A stretch of DNA of 64,000 bases from CAVQBP01 sp963710745 (GCA_963710745.1 CAVQBP010000024.1:744001-808000); one strand, 5' to 3'. Shown: positions 17,810 through 27,474, counted from the stretch's first letter. Numbers and translations are program-made. The notes: generated by a model not told the origin, from the letters alone.

Positions 17810-18733
17810 ATGATTGAGAATTTTAAGTCTTATATTAGAACCACCCGTTTTAAAACTACGCTATGGTATTCATTATTATTTTTTTTACTGGAGATTGTTA
17901 TCGGCATACTGGTTTATTTTTATCTGGGTGACAGTATGTATCATCAGCTGGATACTTCTTTAAGAAGACAGGCAGAATCAATTTATGAATTTGTACAGGA
18001 TAAAAAATTCAATCTTCAGCATTTTCAACCCGATTCGGTTTATGCTTCGCAGGAGGACTTTGTTTATGATCTTATTTTTGATGCGGTTATTTTGAATCCA
18101 AGAAATACCTTTGTCCAGGTTAAGTTAAATGATCATTCAATATTTAAAACAGAAAATTTAAGAGCCCACTCAATAAACATCTCAAATGCTGAAAGCAACA
18201 ATGCCGAAATGGTTACGTTTTCTGATACAAGCTTATCGGATTATAAATTGAGAGCTGCTGTTTTAAATAAAGATCAATATAGTATTATTGTTGCCTTCCC
18301 GCTTCATCATATAGGCGAAACACTTTCGAGTCTCGCTGAGATATTTGTTATAATTGCTCCCGTCTTCTTTTTGTTTTCAATTCTGGGCGGTTATATTATT
18401 TCGGCCAAATCATTATCAAGGATTGATTATATAATTAAAAAGACCGAAGAAATAACAACTCAAAATTTAGAAGAAAAAATTGAGGGAGAGGAATTCAGGG
18501 ATGAATACGGGCGTCTTGTAAAAAAGATGAATGAAATGATACTCCGTATAAAAAATTCAATTCAATTTATGAATCAGTTTTCCATATCAGCTTCACACGA
18601 ATTAAAAACACCTCTTACTATTTTGAGAGGGGAAATTGAAATTGCTTTGAGATCACCAAAAACCTCCGGAGAATACAGGGAGATACTCATCAGCAATTAT
18701 GAGGAAACATTAAGATTTAATAAGTATTGTTGA
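17810..18733 (+). pseudogene. Sensor histidine kinase, N-terminal part (frameshifted gene, piece 1)
   Basis: Partner kinase of the preceding regulator. It has a membrane segment (about residues 17-40), a ~140-residue extracytoplasmic sensor region, a second membrane segment (about 180-205), a HAMP-like region and the HisKA box with the phospho-acceptor His in SISASHELKTPLTILRGEIE. The frame ends at TGA 18731-18733, right after ETLRFNKYC. One base earlier or later the sequence continues as IVDKLFFISKFDHSLIKLNK, typical of the segment after HisKA. A single extra base near 18725 therefore splits the gene. The ATP-binding half is annotated separately. It could be a real inactivating mutation or a sequence error. 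Confidence 0.8.
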
Positions 18734-19241
18734 TAAACTTTTCTTTATATCAAAATTCGACCATTCATTGATAAAGCTTAATAAAGAAAGGATCAAGCTA
18801 AATAAGTTTTTATCTGAAGTAGTTTCACCATTAAAAAATTTAGGAAAAGAAAAAAATATTTGTTTATCGGTGAAATTAAGTGATGATGTTATTGTAGAGA
18901 TCGACAGCGAACTAATTAGGTCGGCACTTACAAACCTGATAGAGAATGCTGTTAAGTACGGGTATGAAAATCATACAGTAATAATAAAAACCGGACAACT
19001 GAACCATAAGAAAATTAAAATATCCGTTATTAATAAGGGAGAAGGAATAACTCCTGATTTATTACCAAAAATATTTGATAGATTTTATAGAATTGAGTCA
19101 TCTAGAAACCGGGGCACCGGCGGTGTTGGCTTAGGATTGTCGGTGGTCAAATCAATTATTAACTGGCATAACGGAGATGTTAATGTTATCTCGGAACCAG
19201 GAAAGGAAACTGAGTTTTACTTTACTCTAAATACTGTTTAA
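18726..19241 (+). pseudogene. Sensor histidine kinase, ATPase part (frameshifted gene, piece 2)
   Basis: Continuation of the preceding kinase in another frame: end of the dimerisation region, then the HATPase_c domain with the N box ALTNLIENAVKYG, the F box region LPKIFDRFYRIESS and the G box GTGGVGLGLSVVKSI. There is no proper start codon or ribosome binding site in this frame; the first candidate is a TTG at 18768. It is therefore not an independent gene. The joined product would be about 477 residues, normal for an OmpR-partner kinase. Confidence 0.8.
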
Positions 19242-19341
19242 ATTCTTATGTTGTTTAAGCTGCTTACTTGCTATGCATAGGTATCTTTATAATTGTATTA
19301 AATTTGTTTAGATTATCATAGTATTTTTACGGGGAGGTAAT

Positions 19342-19782
19342 ATGAATGCAGTATTAAAACTGGAATCGTGGGCAGATCGCCATCACCCAAAATGGATCGA
19401 TATATTGAGAGTGGTTCTGGGTATCATCTTTATAATCAAAGGCATTGCTTTAATTGAACATAGAGAGGAGGTAATTATGATGATGGAAAAAAGCAATATA
19501 GATCTTTTTACCTTCAGCTTATCTTCTCAATATGTTATCGCTTTTGATTTAGCCGGCGGGCTGTTTATTGCTATTGGTCTTTTAACAAGATTAATCGTTT
19601 TTTTCCAGCTGCCGGTAGTAATACTTTCTATTATCTTTATAGATTATCATCAGAATTTGTTTGCATTAAATTCAGAGTTAGGATATTTAATTCTTATCCT
19701 GGCCCTGGTTATATTTTTTCTTTTTTATGGTTCAGGCCATGTTTCTGTAGATAACTATATATCAAAGCGGAAAGAAAAGTAA
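19342..19782 (+). CDS. DoxX family membrane protein
   Basis: 146 residues with four hydrophobic helices and the DoxX-type N-terminal pattern ILRVVLGIIFIIKGIALI, followed by AFDLAGGLFIAIGLLTRLIV. Family members are small integral membrane proteins, linked in some bacteria to oxidoreductase or stress functions. No specific role can be deduced here. It has a good ribosome binding site (GGGGAGG before the ATG) and lies 100 bp after the broken sensor kinase on the same strand. Confidence 0.8.
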   Translation: MNAVLKLESWADRHHPKWIDILRVVLGIIFIIKGIALIEHREEVIMMMEKSNIDLFTFSLSSQYVIAFDLAGGLFIAIGLLTRLIVFFQLPVVILSIIFIDYHQNLFALNSELGYLILILALVIFFLFYGSGHVSVDNYISKRKEK

Positions 19783-19858
19783 GGTATCATTGCAAAATAA
19801 AGCTGATTATTTTCAATGAGATATATTATTATTATATATTAGGAGAAATATTATCATT

Positions 19859-19912
19859 ATGAAGAGTACTTTGCTTCATTTTTTATTCACAAACAAAATT
19901 AAATTGCCATGA
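19859..19912 (+). CDS. 17-residue leader peptide overlapping the asmA-like start
   Basis: A short ORF (MKSTLLHFLFTNKIKLP, stop TGA) whose stop overlaps the next start as ATGA. The only purine-rich ribosome binding site in the region (AGGAGA, 12 bases before this ATG) serves the leader. The 25 bases before the large gene's own ATG contain none. This arrangement suggests translational coupling, in which ribosomes reinitiate at the overlap. Evidence is from sequence layout only. Confidence 0.5.
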   Translation: MKSTLLHFLFTNKIKLP

Positions 19913-22452
19913 AAAAATTTCTAAAAATAATCGGGATAATATTTGCTGTAATAATTATACTTATGATTGTATTACCGCTTTTTTTCAAGGGTGAAATAGA
20001 AAATATTGTAAAAACCGAAATAAATAAAAAAATAAATGCAACGCTTAATTTCAGCAGCGTCGGCTTAAATATGTTCGAACATTTTCCTGATTTCACATTA
20101 TCGATAGATAATATTTCAGTGGTTAACAAAGCTCCGTTTGAAGGAGATACTTTAATGAGTGCGAATTCATTTAGTACAACAATTGATTTATGGAAAGCTG
20201 TTTTCGGCGGGCATATTGTTATTAAAGGATTAAGCATAGAAAAGCCTAATATTTTTGTTTATGTATTAAAAGACAGCAGTGCTAATTATAATATTTATGA
20301 ATCTGCGGCGGCATCAGCAGATACGTCAAAATCAAACTTCAATGTTGCACTTCAGAGCTACTCCATTGATAATGCAAATATTGCATATATTGATCAGACA
20401 TCGGGAATGGTTGTTGCAATTAAAAACCTGAACCACAGCGGGAGCGGCGATTTTACACAGGATAATTTTAATATCAATACCAAGACAACTATAGATGAAT
20501 TAACCTTTGAAAATAAAGGAATAACTTATTTAAATAGAGTGACAGCTGCCTTAAACTTAACTTTAAATGCAGATGTTCCCTCTAAAAAGTTTACTTTAAA
20601 AGAAAATGAATTAAGTATAAATAATTTGAAATTAAAATTTGACGGTTCTGTACAAGCCAAAGAGAAAAGTACAATTATTAATTTAAAATTTGAATCTCCG
20701 CAAACAGATTTTAAAGATTTCATTTCTTTGATACCGGCAATTTATTCTCAAAACTTCAACGATTTAAAGGCTTCGGGTAAACTATCGTTTGGCGGAAATG
20801 TCGATGGTACTTATCGTGAAAATCAGTTACCTGAATTTAATTTATCTCTCAAAGTAAATAACGGAATGTTCCAATACCCGAAACTTCCAACTCCGGTTAA
20901 TAATGTAAATATTGATCTGGCAATTAATAATCCCGGCGGTAATCCTGATAATACAATTATTGATATAAAAAAATTCCACCTGGAATTAGGTAAAGAACCT
21001 TTTGATGCAAAAGTTTTAATTAAACAGCCTCAATCAGGCCCTTTTGTAGATGCTTCCATAAAAGGAAAAATAAATTTAAGCCAGTTAAAGGATGCTGTTC
21101 ATCTTGAGAATGTCAGTAAACTGGAGGGGATTATTAATACGGATTTTTCGTTGAAAGGAAATATCGCCGCTGTTAAGAATAAACAATATGAAAACATTAA
21201 TGCTTCGGGTAATATTTCAATAAGCAACCTTTTATATGATAGTAAAAACAGCCCCGAAGCAGTTAAGATTACAAGTGCATTTTTAAATCTTACTCCTAAA
21301 AGTTTTAAGCTTTCAAATTTTAATATGAGTTTAGGTAATAGTGATTTAAAAGCCAGCGGCGACTTAAATAACGTTGTATCATATGTTTTAAGCAATGGTA
21401 CATTGGATGGAAGATTAAATTTATCTTCAAACTATTTTGATGTAAATCCTTTTATGAGTAATGGAGAAAAGAAAGCAGACACTTCCAAAATGCAGGCAGT
21501 TGATTTACCTGAAAACATAACTTTTACTGCAAATGCAAGTTTTAAAAAATTGATTTACGATAATCTTACTTTAGATAATGTTAAGGGAACTATCGAATTA
21601 AAAAACCAGAGGCTAAACTTAAATAATCTTACCGCAAATTTATTGGGCGGCTCATTTGCTGCAACCGGGTATTATGATACTAAAAGTGAAAAGCCTGAGA
21701 TTTCCTTTAGTATGAATATAAATAAATTTAATGTTCAGAATACTTACAAGAGTTTTGTAACTGTTAAACAATTTGTTCCTATGGCTCAATATGTACAAGG
21801 GACATTTAGTTCAAAATTGAATTTAACCTCTACTTTAACTGATGAAATGATTCCTAACTGGGATTCGTTCAACAGCAAGGGAAGCCTTGATATTTCTCAT
21901 GCGGAAGTAAATGGTTTTAAACCATTCCAATTAATCGGGGATAAATTAAAAATTTCCGAATTATCAAACCCGACTTTAAACAATATTGCAACATCATATA
22001 AAATAGAAAACGGAAGATTTTATCTTTCACCTGTAAAATATAAAGTAAGCAATTATGATGTAACCCTGGCTGGTTCCAACGGAATTGATAAATCACTGGA
22101 CTATAATATGGGTATTAATATACCTGCCGGTAAATTAAAAAGTAATGTCAACCAGGCAGTTAGCGGTTTGCTGAAAAAAAATATCAATGTAATGTCATCA
22201 AACAATGTTAAAGTAGATGTATTAATCAAAGGGCAGATAGATTCTCCTAGTCTTTCTTTCAGCGGAGGTGAAACAGCCAAGGAAGTAACAAAGCAGGTCC
22301 AGGAAACTGTAAAACAAGAAGTAAAGCAAAAAGTTGAAGAGAAAAAACAGGAAGTACAAAAACAGGCAGAGCAGAAAGTTGATACGGTCAAAAAACAGCT
22401 CGAAAAGAAGGCGGAGAAAAAAATAAAGGATTTGTTTAAGAAGTTTAAATGA
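19909..22452 (+). CDS. AsmA-like protein
   Basis: 847 residues. There is one N-terminal membrane helix (about 5-25), then a long repetitive beta-strand-rich body typical of AsmA/TamB-type proteins: an early block IENIVKTEINKKINATLNFSS, and repeats of short strands such as LNINNLTANLLGGSFAATGYY-like segments. It ends in a Lys/Glu/Gln-rich coiled coil (about 785-847). Relatives span the periplasm and are thought to move lipids between membranes. It starts at an ATGA overlap with a leader peptide and ends before a strong terminator. Confidence 0.8.
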   Translation: MKKFLKIIGIIFAVIIILMIVLPLFFKGEIENIVKTEINKKINATLNFSSVGLNMFEHFPDFTLSIDNISVVNKAPFEGDTLMSANSFSTTIDLWKAVFGGHIVIKGLSIEKPNIFVYVLKDSSANYNIYESAAASADTSKSNFNVALQSYSIDNANIAYIDQTSGMVVAIKNLNHSGSGDFTQDNFNINTKTTIDELTFENKGITYLNRVTAALNLTLNADVPSKKFTLKENELSINNLKLKFDGSVQAKEKSTIINLKFESPQTDFKDFISLIPAIYSQNFNDLKASGKLSFGGNVDGTYRENQLPEFNLSLKVNNGMFQYPKLPTPVNNVNIDLAINNPGGNPDNTIIDIKKFHLELGKEPFDAKVLIKQPQSGPFVDASIKGKINLSQLKDAVHLENVSKLEGIINTDFSLKGNIAAVKNKQYENINASGNISISNLLYDSKNSPEAVKITSAFLNLTPKSFKLSNFNMSLGNSDLKASGDLNNVVSYVLSNGTLDGRLNLSSNYFDVNPFMSNGEKKADTSKMQAVDLPENITFTANASFKKLIYDNLTLDNVKGTIELKNQRLNLNNLTANLLGGSFAATGYYDTKSEKPEISFSMNINKFNVQNTYKSFVTVKQFVPMAQYVQGTFSSKLNLTSTLTDEMIPNWDSFNSKGSLDISHAEVNGFKPFQLIGDKLKISELSNPTLNNIATSYKIENGRFYLSPVKYKVSNYDVTLAGSNGIDKSLDYNMGINIPAGKLKSNVNQAVSGLLKKNINVMSSNNVKVDVLIKGQIDSPSLSFSGGETAKEVTKQVQETVKQEVKQKVEEKKQEVQKQAEQKVDTVKKQLEKKAEKKIKDLFKKFK

Positions 22453-22461
22453 TGCTTATTC

Positions 22462-22495
22462 AAATCTCCGGGGTTTAGGAAAACCCCGGAGATTT
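22462..22495 (+). terminator. Intrinsic terminator / REP-like hairpin after the asmA-like gene
   Basis: Perfect 15-bp stem AAATCTCCGGGGTTT / AAACCCCGGAGATTT with loop AGGA, followed by ATTTT. It lies 9 bases after the stop codon of the asmA-like gene and works as a terminator in that position. Its core resembles the hairpin at 22717-22753 on the other side of the transposase remnant. Confidence 0.85.
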
Positions 22496-22500
22496 ATTTT

Positions 22501-22713
22501 AAATGGGTTATAAAATATGTTTTAGAAAATCCTCTTAAAGCCAGCCTGGTAGAAAATATTTATGACTGGGATTTCTTAAATGCTAAAGATTTGTTAGGAA
22601 AACGAAACGGAAATTTAACTGATATTAACTATGTGATATCATTCTTTCAATCAGAAGAAAGTATGATTAAGTTTCTCGTAGATAAATCTATTAAAGTTAA
22701 TTACGAATTTTAA
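22501..22713 (+). pseudogene. C-terminal remnant of an IS200/REP-associated-type transposase
   Basis: A 70-codon frame with no start codon, whose sequence begins KWVIKYVLENPLKASLVENI, then YDWDFLNAKDLLG. The pattern YVLENPLKASLV..(Y/W)DW matches the region just after the Y1 transposase catalytic domain in REP-associated tyrosine transposases (usually Y-I-x-x-N-P-V-x-A-G-L-V). The HUH and catalytic Tyr region is missing, so this is a decayed fragment. It is flanked by two related hairpins. Identification is by motif memory and should be treated as likely, not certain. Confidence 0.6.
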
Positions 22714-22716
22714 GAA

Positions 22717-22753
22717 AAAACCTCCGGGGTCTTTAGGAGAACTCGGAGGTTTT
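22717..22753. terminator. Hairpin between the transposase remnant and the LytTR regulator
   Basis: Inverted repeat AAAACCTCCG / CGGAGGTTTT around a GGGTCTTTAGGAGAACT centre. T-rich sequence follows on both strands, so it can terminate both the plus-strand region and the minus-strand regulator gene that ends at 22758. Core similarity to the hairpin at 22462-22495 (CTCCGGGGT..TTAGGA) suggests a common origin. Confidence 0.7.
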
Positions 22754-22757
22754 CATT

Positions 22758-23477
22758 CTACAAGCTCAACTTATCTTTAAATTTAATTGCCTGTCTACGG
22801 GAGACTTCTATCTTCATTCCTCCTTTTAATTTTACGAGTAGACCTCCATTCAGCCAGGGCTCTATATTGTCAATCCATTTTAAATTTATAATATGTTTCC
22901 TGTTTGCTCTGAAAAAACTCCTCTCATCAAGTCTTTCATCCAAATAATTTAAAGTGCGTAGAATTAAAGGCTTGTTCTCATCAAAATACAGCCGGACATA
23001 ATTACCTTCGGATTCAAATAGACGTACATTGGCCAGTTTAACAAACCAGCATCTTTCACCATCTTTAACAAAAACCTGGTCGCTTTCGGTTAGAATTGAT
23101 TGTGCGTTGTCGGAAATTTTATCTTTTTTATTTGTTTCAATAATTTTTTTTATGGCATCTTCCAGGCGTTTGGGTTCTATAGGTTTAAGTAAATAATCAA
23201 GTGCATTATATTCGAAAGCTTTTAAAGCATATTCATCATATGCTGTGGTAAATACAACTCTGGGAACAGAATCTAATTCTTCGAGAAGTTCAAATCCATT
23301 CTTCCCCGGCATTTGAATATCGAGAAAAATCAGATCAGGATTTAATTCCGAAATTTTTGTAAGAGCATCTTCAACATTTACAGCTTCCCCGACAACATTT
23401 ATTTCTTTAAAGGGAGTTAATAAACGCTTAAGTTCAACCCTGGCTAATCTTTCATCATCAATAATTATTGCTTTCAT
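22758..23477 (-). CDS. LytTR-family response regulator
   Basis: 239 residues. The N-terminal receiver (MKAIIIDDERLARVELKRLL; acceptor Asp in LIFLDIQMPGKNGFELLEEL; Lys in DYLLKPIEPKRLEDA) is followed by a C-terminal LytTR DNA-binding domain (NVRLFESEGNYVRLYF, LDERSFFRANRKHIINLKWI, VSRRQAIKFKDKL). It acts on promoters through the beta-type LytTR fold. It is 14 bp downstream of its cognate LytS-type kinase gene in one operon. Confidence 0.93.
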   Translation of the reverse strand: MKAIIIDDERLARVELKRLLTPFKEINVVGEAVNVEDALTKISELNPDLIFLDIQMPGKNGFELLEELDSVPRVVFTTAYDEYALKAFEYNALDYLLKPIEPKRLEDAIKKIIETNKKDKISDNAQSILTESDQVFVKDGERCWFVKLANVRLFESEGNYVRLYFDENKPLILRTLNYLDERLDERSFFRANRKHIINLKWIDNIEPWLNGGLLVKLKGGMKIEVSRRQAIKFKDKLSL

Positions 23478-23491
23478 TTTTACTCCTCCTG

Positions 23492-24700
23492 TTAACCCCG
23501 AAAGCCAGCGGGATTATTGAAATTAATGGGAATTGTTATTTCGGCAAGAACCATGTCTTCCGCATCATTTTTTATTTTAAAAGATGCTTTTTCTCCGTAA
23601 AGCAGATTCAATCGGTGTTTAGTATTGCTTATTCCAAAACCCTTGGATTGCTTTAACATTTCGTCTTCTATTCTGCCATTGTTTTTAATTTTAATATGAA
23701 GTTCCGAATCGGTAACTGTTGAACAAATTGATATTTCTCCTCCATCAGTTCTTTTTGAAATACCATGCTTTATACCATTTTCAACTAAAGTCTGAATCAT
23801 CATCGGTGGTATCTCAACATTTAATGAATTTGGAGAAATTTCCATTTCAAGCTTCAATCTTTCTTCAAACCTGATTTTTTCAAGTGAAAGATAATCAGAA
23901 ACTGCTTTCATTTCATCCTCCAGCGGCACAGTTTCAATTCTTTCCATCTTTAAAGAATATCTCAAAATATTAGATAATTTAGTAACTGCCGTTTGAGCAC
24001 TTTGCGGATCTTCCTCGATAAGTGCTCTTATGCTATTTAATGCATTAAACATAAAATGTGGATTAAGCTGCGATTTAAGAGTTTTCAACTCAAAATCTTT
24101 TACAGCAGCTTCCCAGATATATGATTCTATTTCGGCTTTCTTGTAATTCTCAAAATAATGAACAGAAAAATATATCAATGTCCAGAAAAGAACAATGCTG
24201 CTTAAATTTAACACTCCCATAAAAGGAGTAGAAAATCTAAATTCCAGTAATTCCGAACCTTCTAATATTGCATGTGAAGAATATAATATTATGAATAGTA
24301 TAATTCCAATTGCAACACTGGATAATAATACTTTGGGAATAATTTTGTTAAGCGGGGAATTTAACCAGTGAAGTTTATTAACATAAAACCGGAGTGCGTG
24401 TGTTAGAAAAATTCCTGCAGCACAAACAATAATCCAAACTAAAATTGTACTTAGGGAAAATCCTTCATAGGAAGAATTTATAAAAATATTAGCAGCTCCA
24501 AAAATGGACCAGCCAGTAATTTGGCTAATCCAGTAAACTTTCTTTCTTCTCAAAATATTTTTATTACCTGTTATATCATTTCCCGAAGAAGTATTACGGA
24601 AAAGATATTCAATTAAACCATTATCAACAAGATTATAATAAGTATTCATCTCAAATATATTGTTATATTTACTAAAATTGCTGGTTTTCAGCCTTTTCAA
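23492..24700 (-). CDS. LytS-type sensor histidine kinase
   Basis: 402 residues. The N-terminal half (about residues 60-190) carries four hydrophobic helices. The His_kinase domain has the acceptor His in QLNPHFMFNALNSIRALIEE. The ATPase N box is IQTLVENGIKHGIS and the glycine box QSKGFGISNTKHRLNLLYG. This is the typical architecture of kinases paired with LytTR regulators, and its partner follows after 14 bp. The start could be the internal Met at residue 18 (MNTYYNLVDNG), because the first 17 residues look unusual. The signal is unknown. Confidence 0.9.
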   Translation of the reverse strand: MKRLKTSNFSKYNNIFEMNTYYNLVDNGLIEYLFRNTSSGNDITGNKNILRRKKVYWISQITGWSIFGAANIFINSSYEGFSLSTILVWIIVCAAGIFLTHALRFYVNKLHWLNSPLNKIIPKVLLSSVAIGIILFIILYSSHAILEGSELLEFRFSTPFMGVLNLSSIVLFWTLIYFSVHYFENYKKAEIESYIWEAAVKDFELKTLKSQLNPHFMFNALNSIRALIEEDPQSAQTAVTKLSNILRYSLKMERIETVPLEDEMKAVSDYLSLEKIRFEERLKLEMEISPNSLNVEIPPMMIQTLVENGIKHGISKRTDGGEISICSTVTDSELHIKIKNNGRIEDEMLKQSKGFGISNTKHRLNLLYGEKASFKIKNDAEDMVLAEITIPINFNNPAGFRG

Positions 24701-24892
24701 ATAATGAATTATAAATGCTCAAAATTTTCTTTCATATTTTCTAATTAACTTAACCATTATATGCAATAATGGGATTCTAAATTAATTTGAAAGCTCTAAA
24801 AAGACATGAATATTATTAAAAGAGGCAGATATAAGGGATAGGTGGGCTTGTAAATGGAAATAAAATTAGAAGTATAATCTGATCTAAAATAG

Positions 24893-24917
24893 AGTGGATG
24901 CAAAATTTGCATCCACT
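24893..24917. terminator. Hairpin downstream of rseP
   Basis: Near-perfect palindrome AGTGGATGCAAA / TTTGCATCCACT with a single central base, about 40 bp past the rseP stop on the minus strand. It is followed there by CTATTTTAG rather than a pure T run. A weak terminator or transcript-end stabiliser is likely. Confidence 0.5.
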
Positions 24918-24958
24918 GCAAATATGAGATGTGGAGATTACTTTTTTATTGAATGCTG

Positions 24959-26302
24959 TTACAGATTTATAATATCACTATAAATTATAAAAGCCATCAG
25001 CAATAGCAATATAACAAAACCGGTATTTTGAATAGCTATTTTAACTTTTATTGGGATTTCTCTTCGCAATGCTCCTTCCACAAGTATAATTATCAAATGT
25101 CCTCCATCGAGAACCGGGAAGGGCATAATATTAATAATTGCCAGACTTAAGCTGAGTATTCCCAGGAATACAAGAAAACTTGAGAATCCGTTTTCAGCAG
25201 AAGTAGTTGCTATTTGAGCAATCTTGATTGGTCCGCCAAATACCTTTCCAAATTGTACTTTACCTTTAAAAACTTTGGCGATTGTACTAAAAGTTAGATC
25301 CGTTACATTTACAATATCTTTCCATGCAAAATAAAACGATTCGAAGAACCCGGACTTTTTAAAAAGAACGGGACCTGAATCACTTATTCCCACACCTATT
25401 TTAGATTCAGTATCGGGTGTTACAGATAATTGAAGAGTATCTTTTCCTCTTAACAGCTCAACGAGCATCGGATTATTCTTATTACTTGAAATGATGTCGA
25501 CTGCCTGCCGGCTGCTGTAGAGCTTGACTCCGTTTATTTTTAAAAGAATATCATTAGTTTTTATTCCGGCTTTTTCGGCGGGAGAGTGAGGTCGTACTTC
25601 TCCAATTTTTGGTTTTGTTTTGGGTGATAAAATAGGAGTTGTAGATTCATCGGGAATTTTTTTCCTCGGAATTCTTATATCTTCTATATTTCCATCATTG
25701 TTAACTTTTATATTAAGATTTTCACCTAACGTATTTACATAAATATTATTAAGTACTTCTTCCCAGTTGCTAACAGGTTTATTATTTATTGATAAAATTT
25801 TATCACCCGGATGAAAGCCCAAAGAATCGGCCAGCGTATTTGATTTTACGTAACCAACAGTAGTGGTATTTATTATAACTTTTGGCTGAAAGAAATTCCT
25901 TCCCCAAAAAATAAGAAGAGCTAGCAGGAGATTCATAAAAACGCCTGCTGAAATCACTATGATTTTTTTCCAAGCAGGTTTAGCACGGAATTCATAAGGC
26001 TGAGGTTCCTTATCCGCAAATTCAGTATCAAAGCTTTCGTCAACCATTCCCGCAATTTTAACATAACCTCCAAGCGGCAGTAAACAAAGCCTGTAATCGG
26101 TATTTCCTTGTCCATCAAAATCTTTTGGAAGATCGCCAAGAGTAAATCCGGAAATTTTATTCCAGCCGAATAATCTCTTTCCGAATCCTATTGAGAAAAT
26201 ATCGGCTCTCATACCAGTAAGTTTCGCTGCAGCAAAATGTCCAAACTCGTGAACAAAAACCAGGATACCTATTGTGATTATAAAATAAATTACATAATCC
26301 AT
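24959..26302 (-). CDS. rseP: Site-2 protease RseP
   Basis: Membrane zinc metalloprotease that cleaves transmembrane segments in regulated proteolysis. The active-site HEFGH is in ILVFVHEFGHFAAAKL near residue 18, and the third ligand region is NIMPFPVLDGGHLIII near the C-terminus. Two PDZ-like regions lie between (about 150-215, with LADSLGFHPGDKILSINNK, and 225-300, with SPAEKAGIKTNDILLKINGV). At 447 residues it is full length. It follows dxr by 29 bp, the usual dxr-rseP order. Confidence 0.94.
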   Translation of the reverse strand: MDYVIYFIITIGILVFVHEFGHFAAAKLTGMRADIFSIGFGKRLFGWNKISGFTLGDLPKDFDGQGNTDYRLCLLPLGGYVKIAGMVDESFDTEFADKEPQPYEFRAKPAWKKIIVISAGVFMNLLLALLIFWGRNFFQPKVIINTTTVGYVKSNTLADSLGFHPGDKILSINNKPVSNWEEVLNNIYVNTLGENLNIKVNNDGNIEDIRIPRKKIPDESTTPILSPKTKPKIGEVRPHSPAEKAGIKTNDILLKINGVKLYSSRQAVDIISSNKNNPMLVELLRGKDTLQLSVTPDTESKIGVGISDSGPVLFKKSGFFESFYFAWKDIVNVTDLTFSTIAKVFKGKVQFGKVFGGPIKIAQIATTSAENGFSSFLVFLGILSLSLAIINIMPFPVLDGGHLIIILVEGALRREIPIKVKIAIQNTGFVILLLLMAFIIYSDIINL

Positions 26303-26331
26303 TTAAAAAAAATCTCCTTGTGAGGTATATA

Positions 26332-27474
26332 TTAATTCAAGTTTTTTGCAAACTCCCTGGTAAGATGATCATATTCAAAAATCATTTCCAGGTCAGGCTG
26401 TTTATGGTTCTCAAATTTATCCAATGCCCGGTTTATTATTGCCGGAATAAAAGAAAATTTTATCTGCCCGTTCAGGAATCTATCAACGGCAATTTCATTT
26501 GCAGCATTTAGAATGCACGGAGCAATTCCCCCCATTTCCAACACGTCATAAGCAATTTTTAAACATTCAAATTTATTAAAATCGGGTTCAAAAAAAGTTA
26601 GACTACCAATTTTATGTAAATAAACACGCGGGAAATCATTTGCCAACCTTTCAGGAAAACTAAGAGCATATTGAATTGGCAGCTTCATATCGGGTAAACC
26701 AAGCTGTGCTTTAATTGAACCATCTATAAATTCAACCATTGAATGTATTATTGATTGGGGATGAATTACCACTTCAATTTTATTTTTTGAAATTCCGAAA
26801 AGCCAATGCGCTTCAATAACTTCCAATCCTTTATTCATCATCGATGCGGAATCTATTGTTATTTTATTTCCCATATTCCAGTTAGGATGATTAAGTGCCT
26901 GCTCGACTGTCACGTTGCAGAATGTTTCTTTTTTTGTATTTAAAAAAGGACCGCCGGATGCAGTTAAAATTATTTTATTTACCTGGTTATCTTTTTCTCC
27001 AACCAGGCATTGATATATTGCCGAGTGTTCAGAATCTACCGGGATTATTTCGGCATTATGCTTTTTGCATAATTCAGTAACCAATTGACCTGCAACAACC
27101 AGCGTTTCTTTATTTGCCAGACCGATCCTTTTTCCTCTTTTTATAGCTTCAATTGTAGGAGCTAAACCGGCAAATCCGACCATTGCCCCGATTAAAATAT
27201 CATATTCAATATTAGCAGCAGCAGATAGCAAGCCTTCTTTACCAATAAAGACTTCGCATTTACCTTTGATTTTGTTTTTAAGTTCCTTAGCAAAAACTTT
27301 GTTTTGAACTACAACAACTTCAGGCTTAAATTCTTCTATTTGAGATTCAAGTAAATCAATTCTCTTATTTATTGTAAGAGCTGCTATTTTAAATTTGTCA
27401 GGGAATTTCCGTATCACATTTAAGGTGTTTATTCCGATAGACCCCGTAGAACCTAAAATTAAAATTTTTTTCAT
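26332..27474 (-). CDS. dxr: 1-deoxy-D-xylulose-5-phosphate reductoisomerase
   Basis: Second enzyme of the MEP isoprenoid pathway, which converts DXP to MEP with NADPH. Visible features are the NADPH loop ILGSTGSIGINTLNVI at the N-terminus, the active-site block IPVDSEHSAIYQCL, SGGPF in ILTASGGPFL, and ITIDSASMMNKGLEVIEAHW for substrate and metal binding. At 380 residues it is normal length. It is the first gene of a dxr-rseP operon. Confidence 0.96.
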   Translation of the reverse strand: MKKILILGSTGSIGINTLNVIRKFPDKFKIAALTINKRIDLLESQIEEFKPEVVVVQNKVFAKELKNKIKGKCEVFIGKEGLLSAAANIEYDILIGAMVGFAGLAPTIEAIKRGKRIGLANKETLVVAGQLVTELCKKHNAEIIPVDSEHSAIYQCLVGEKDNQVNKIILTASGGPFLNTKKETFCNVTVEQALNHPNWNMGNKITIDSASMMNKGLEVIEAHWLFGISKNKIEVVIHPQSIIHSMVEFIDGSIKAQLGLPDMKLPIQYALSFPERLANDFPRVYLHKIGSLTFFEPDFNKFECLKIAYDVLEMGGIAPCILNAANEIAVDRFLNGQIKFSFIPAIINRALDKFENHKQPDLEMIFEYDHLTREFAKNLN

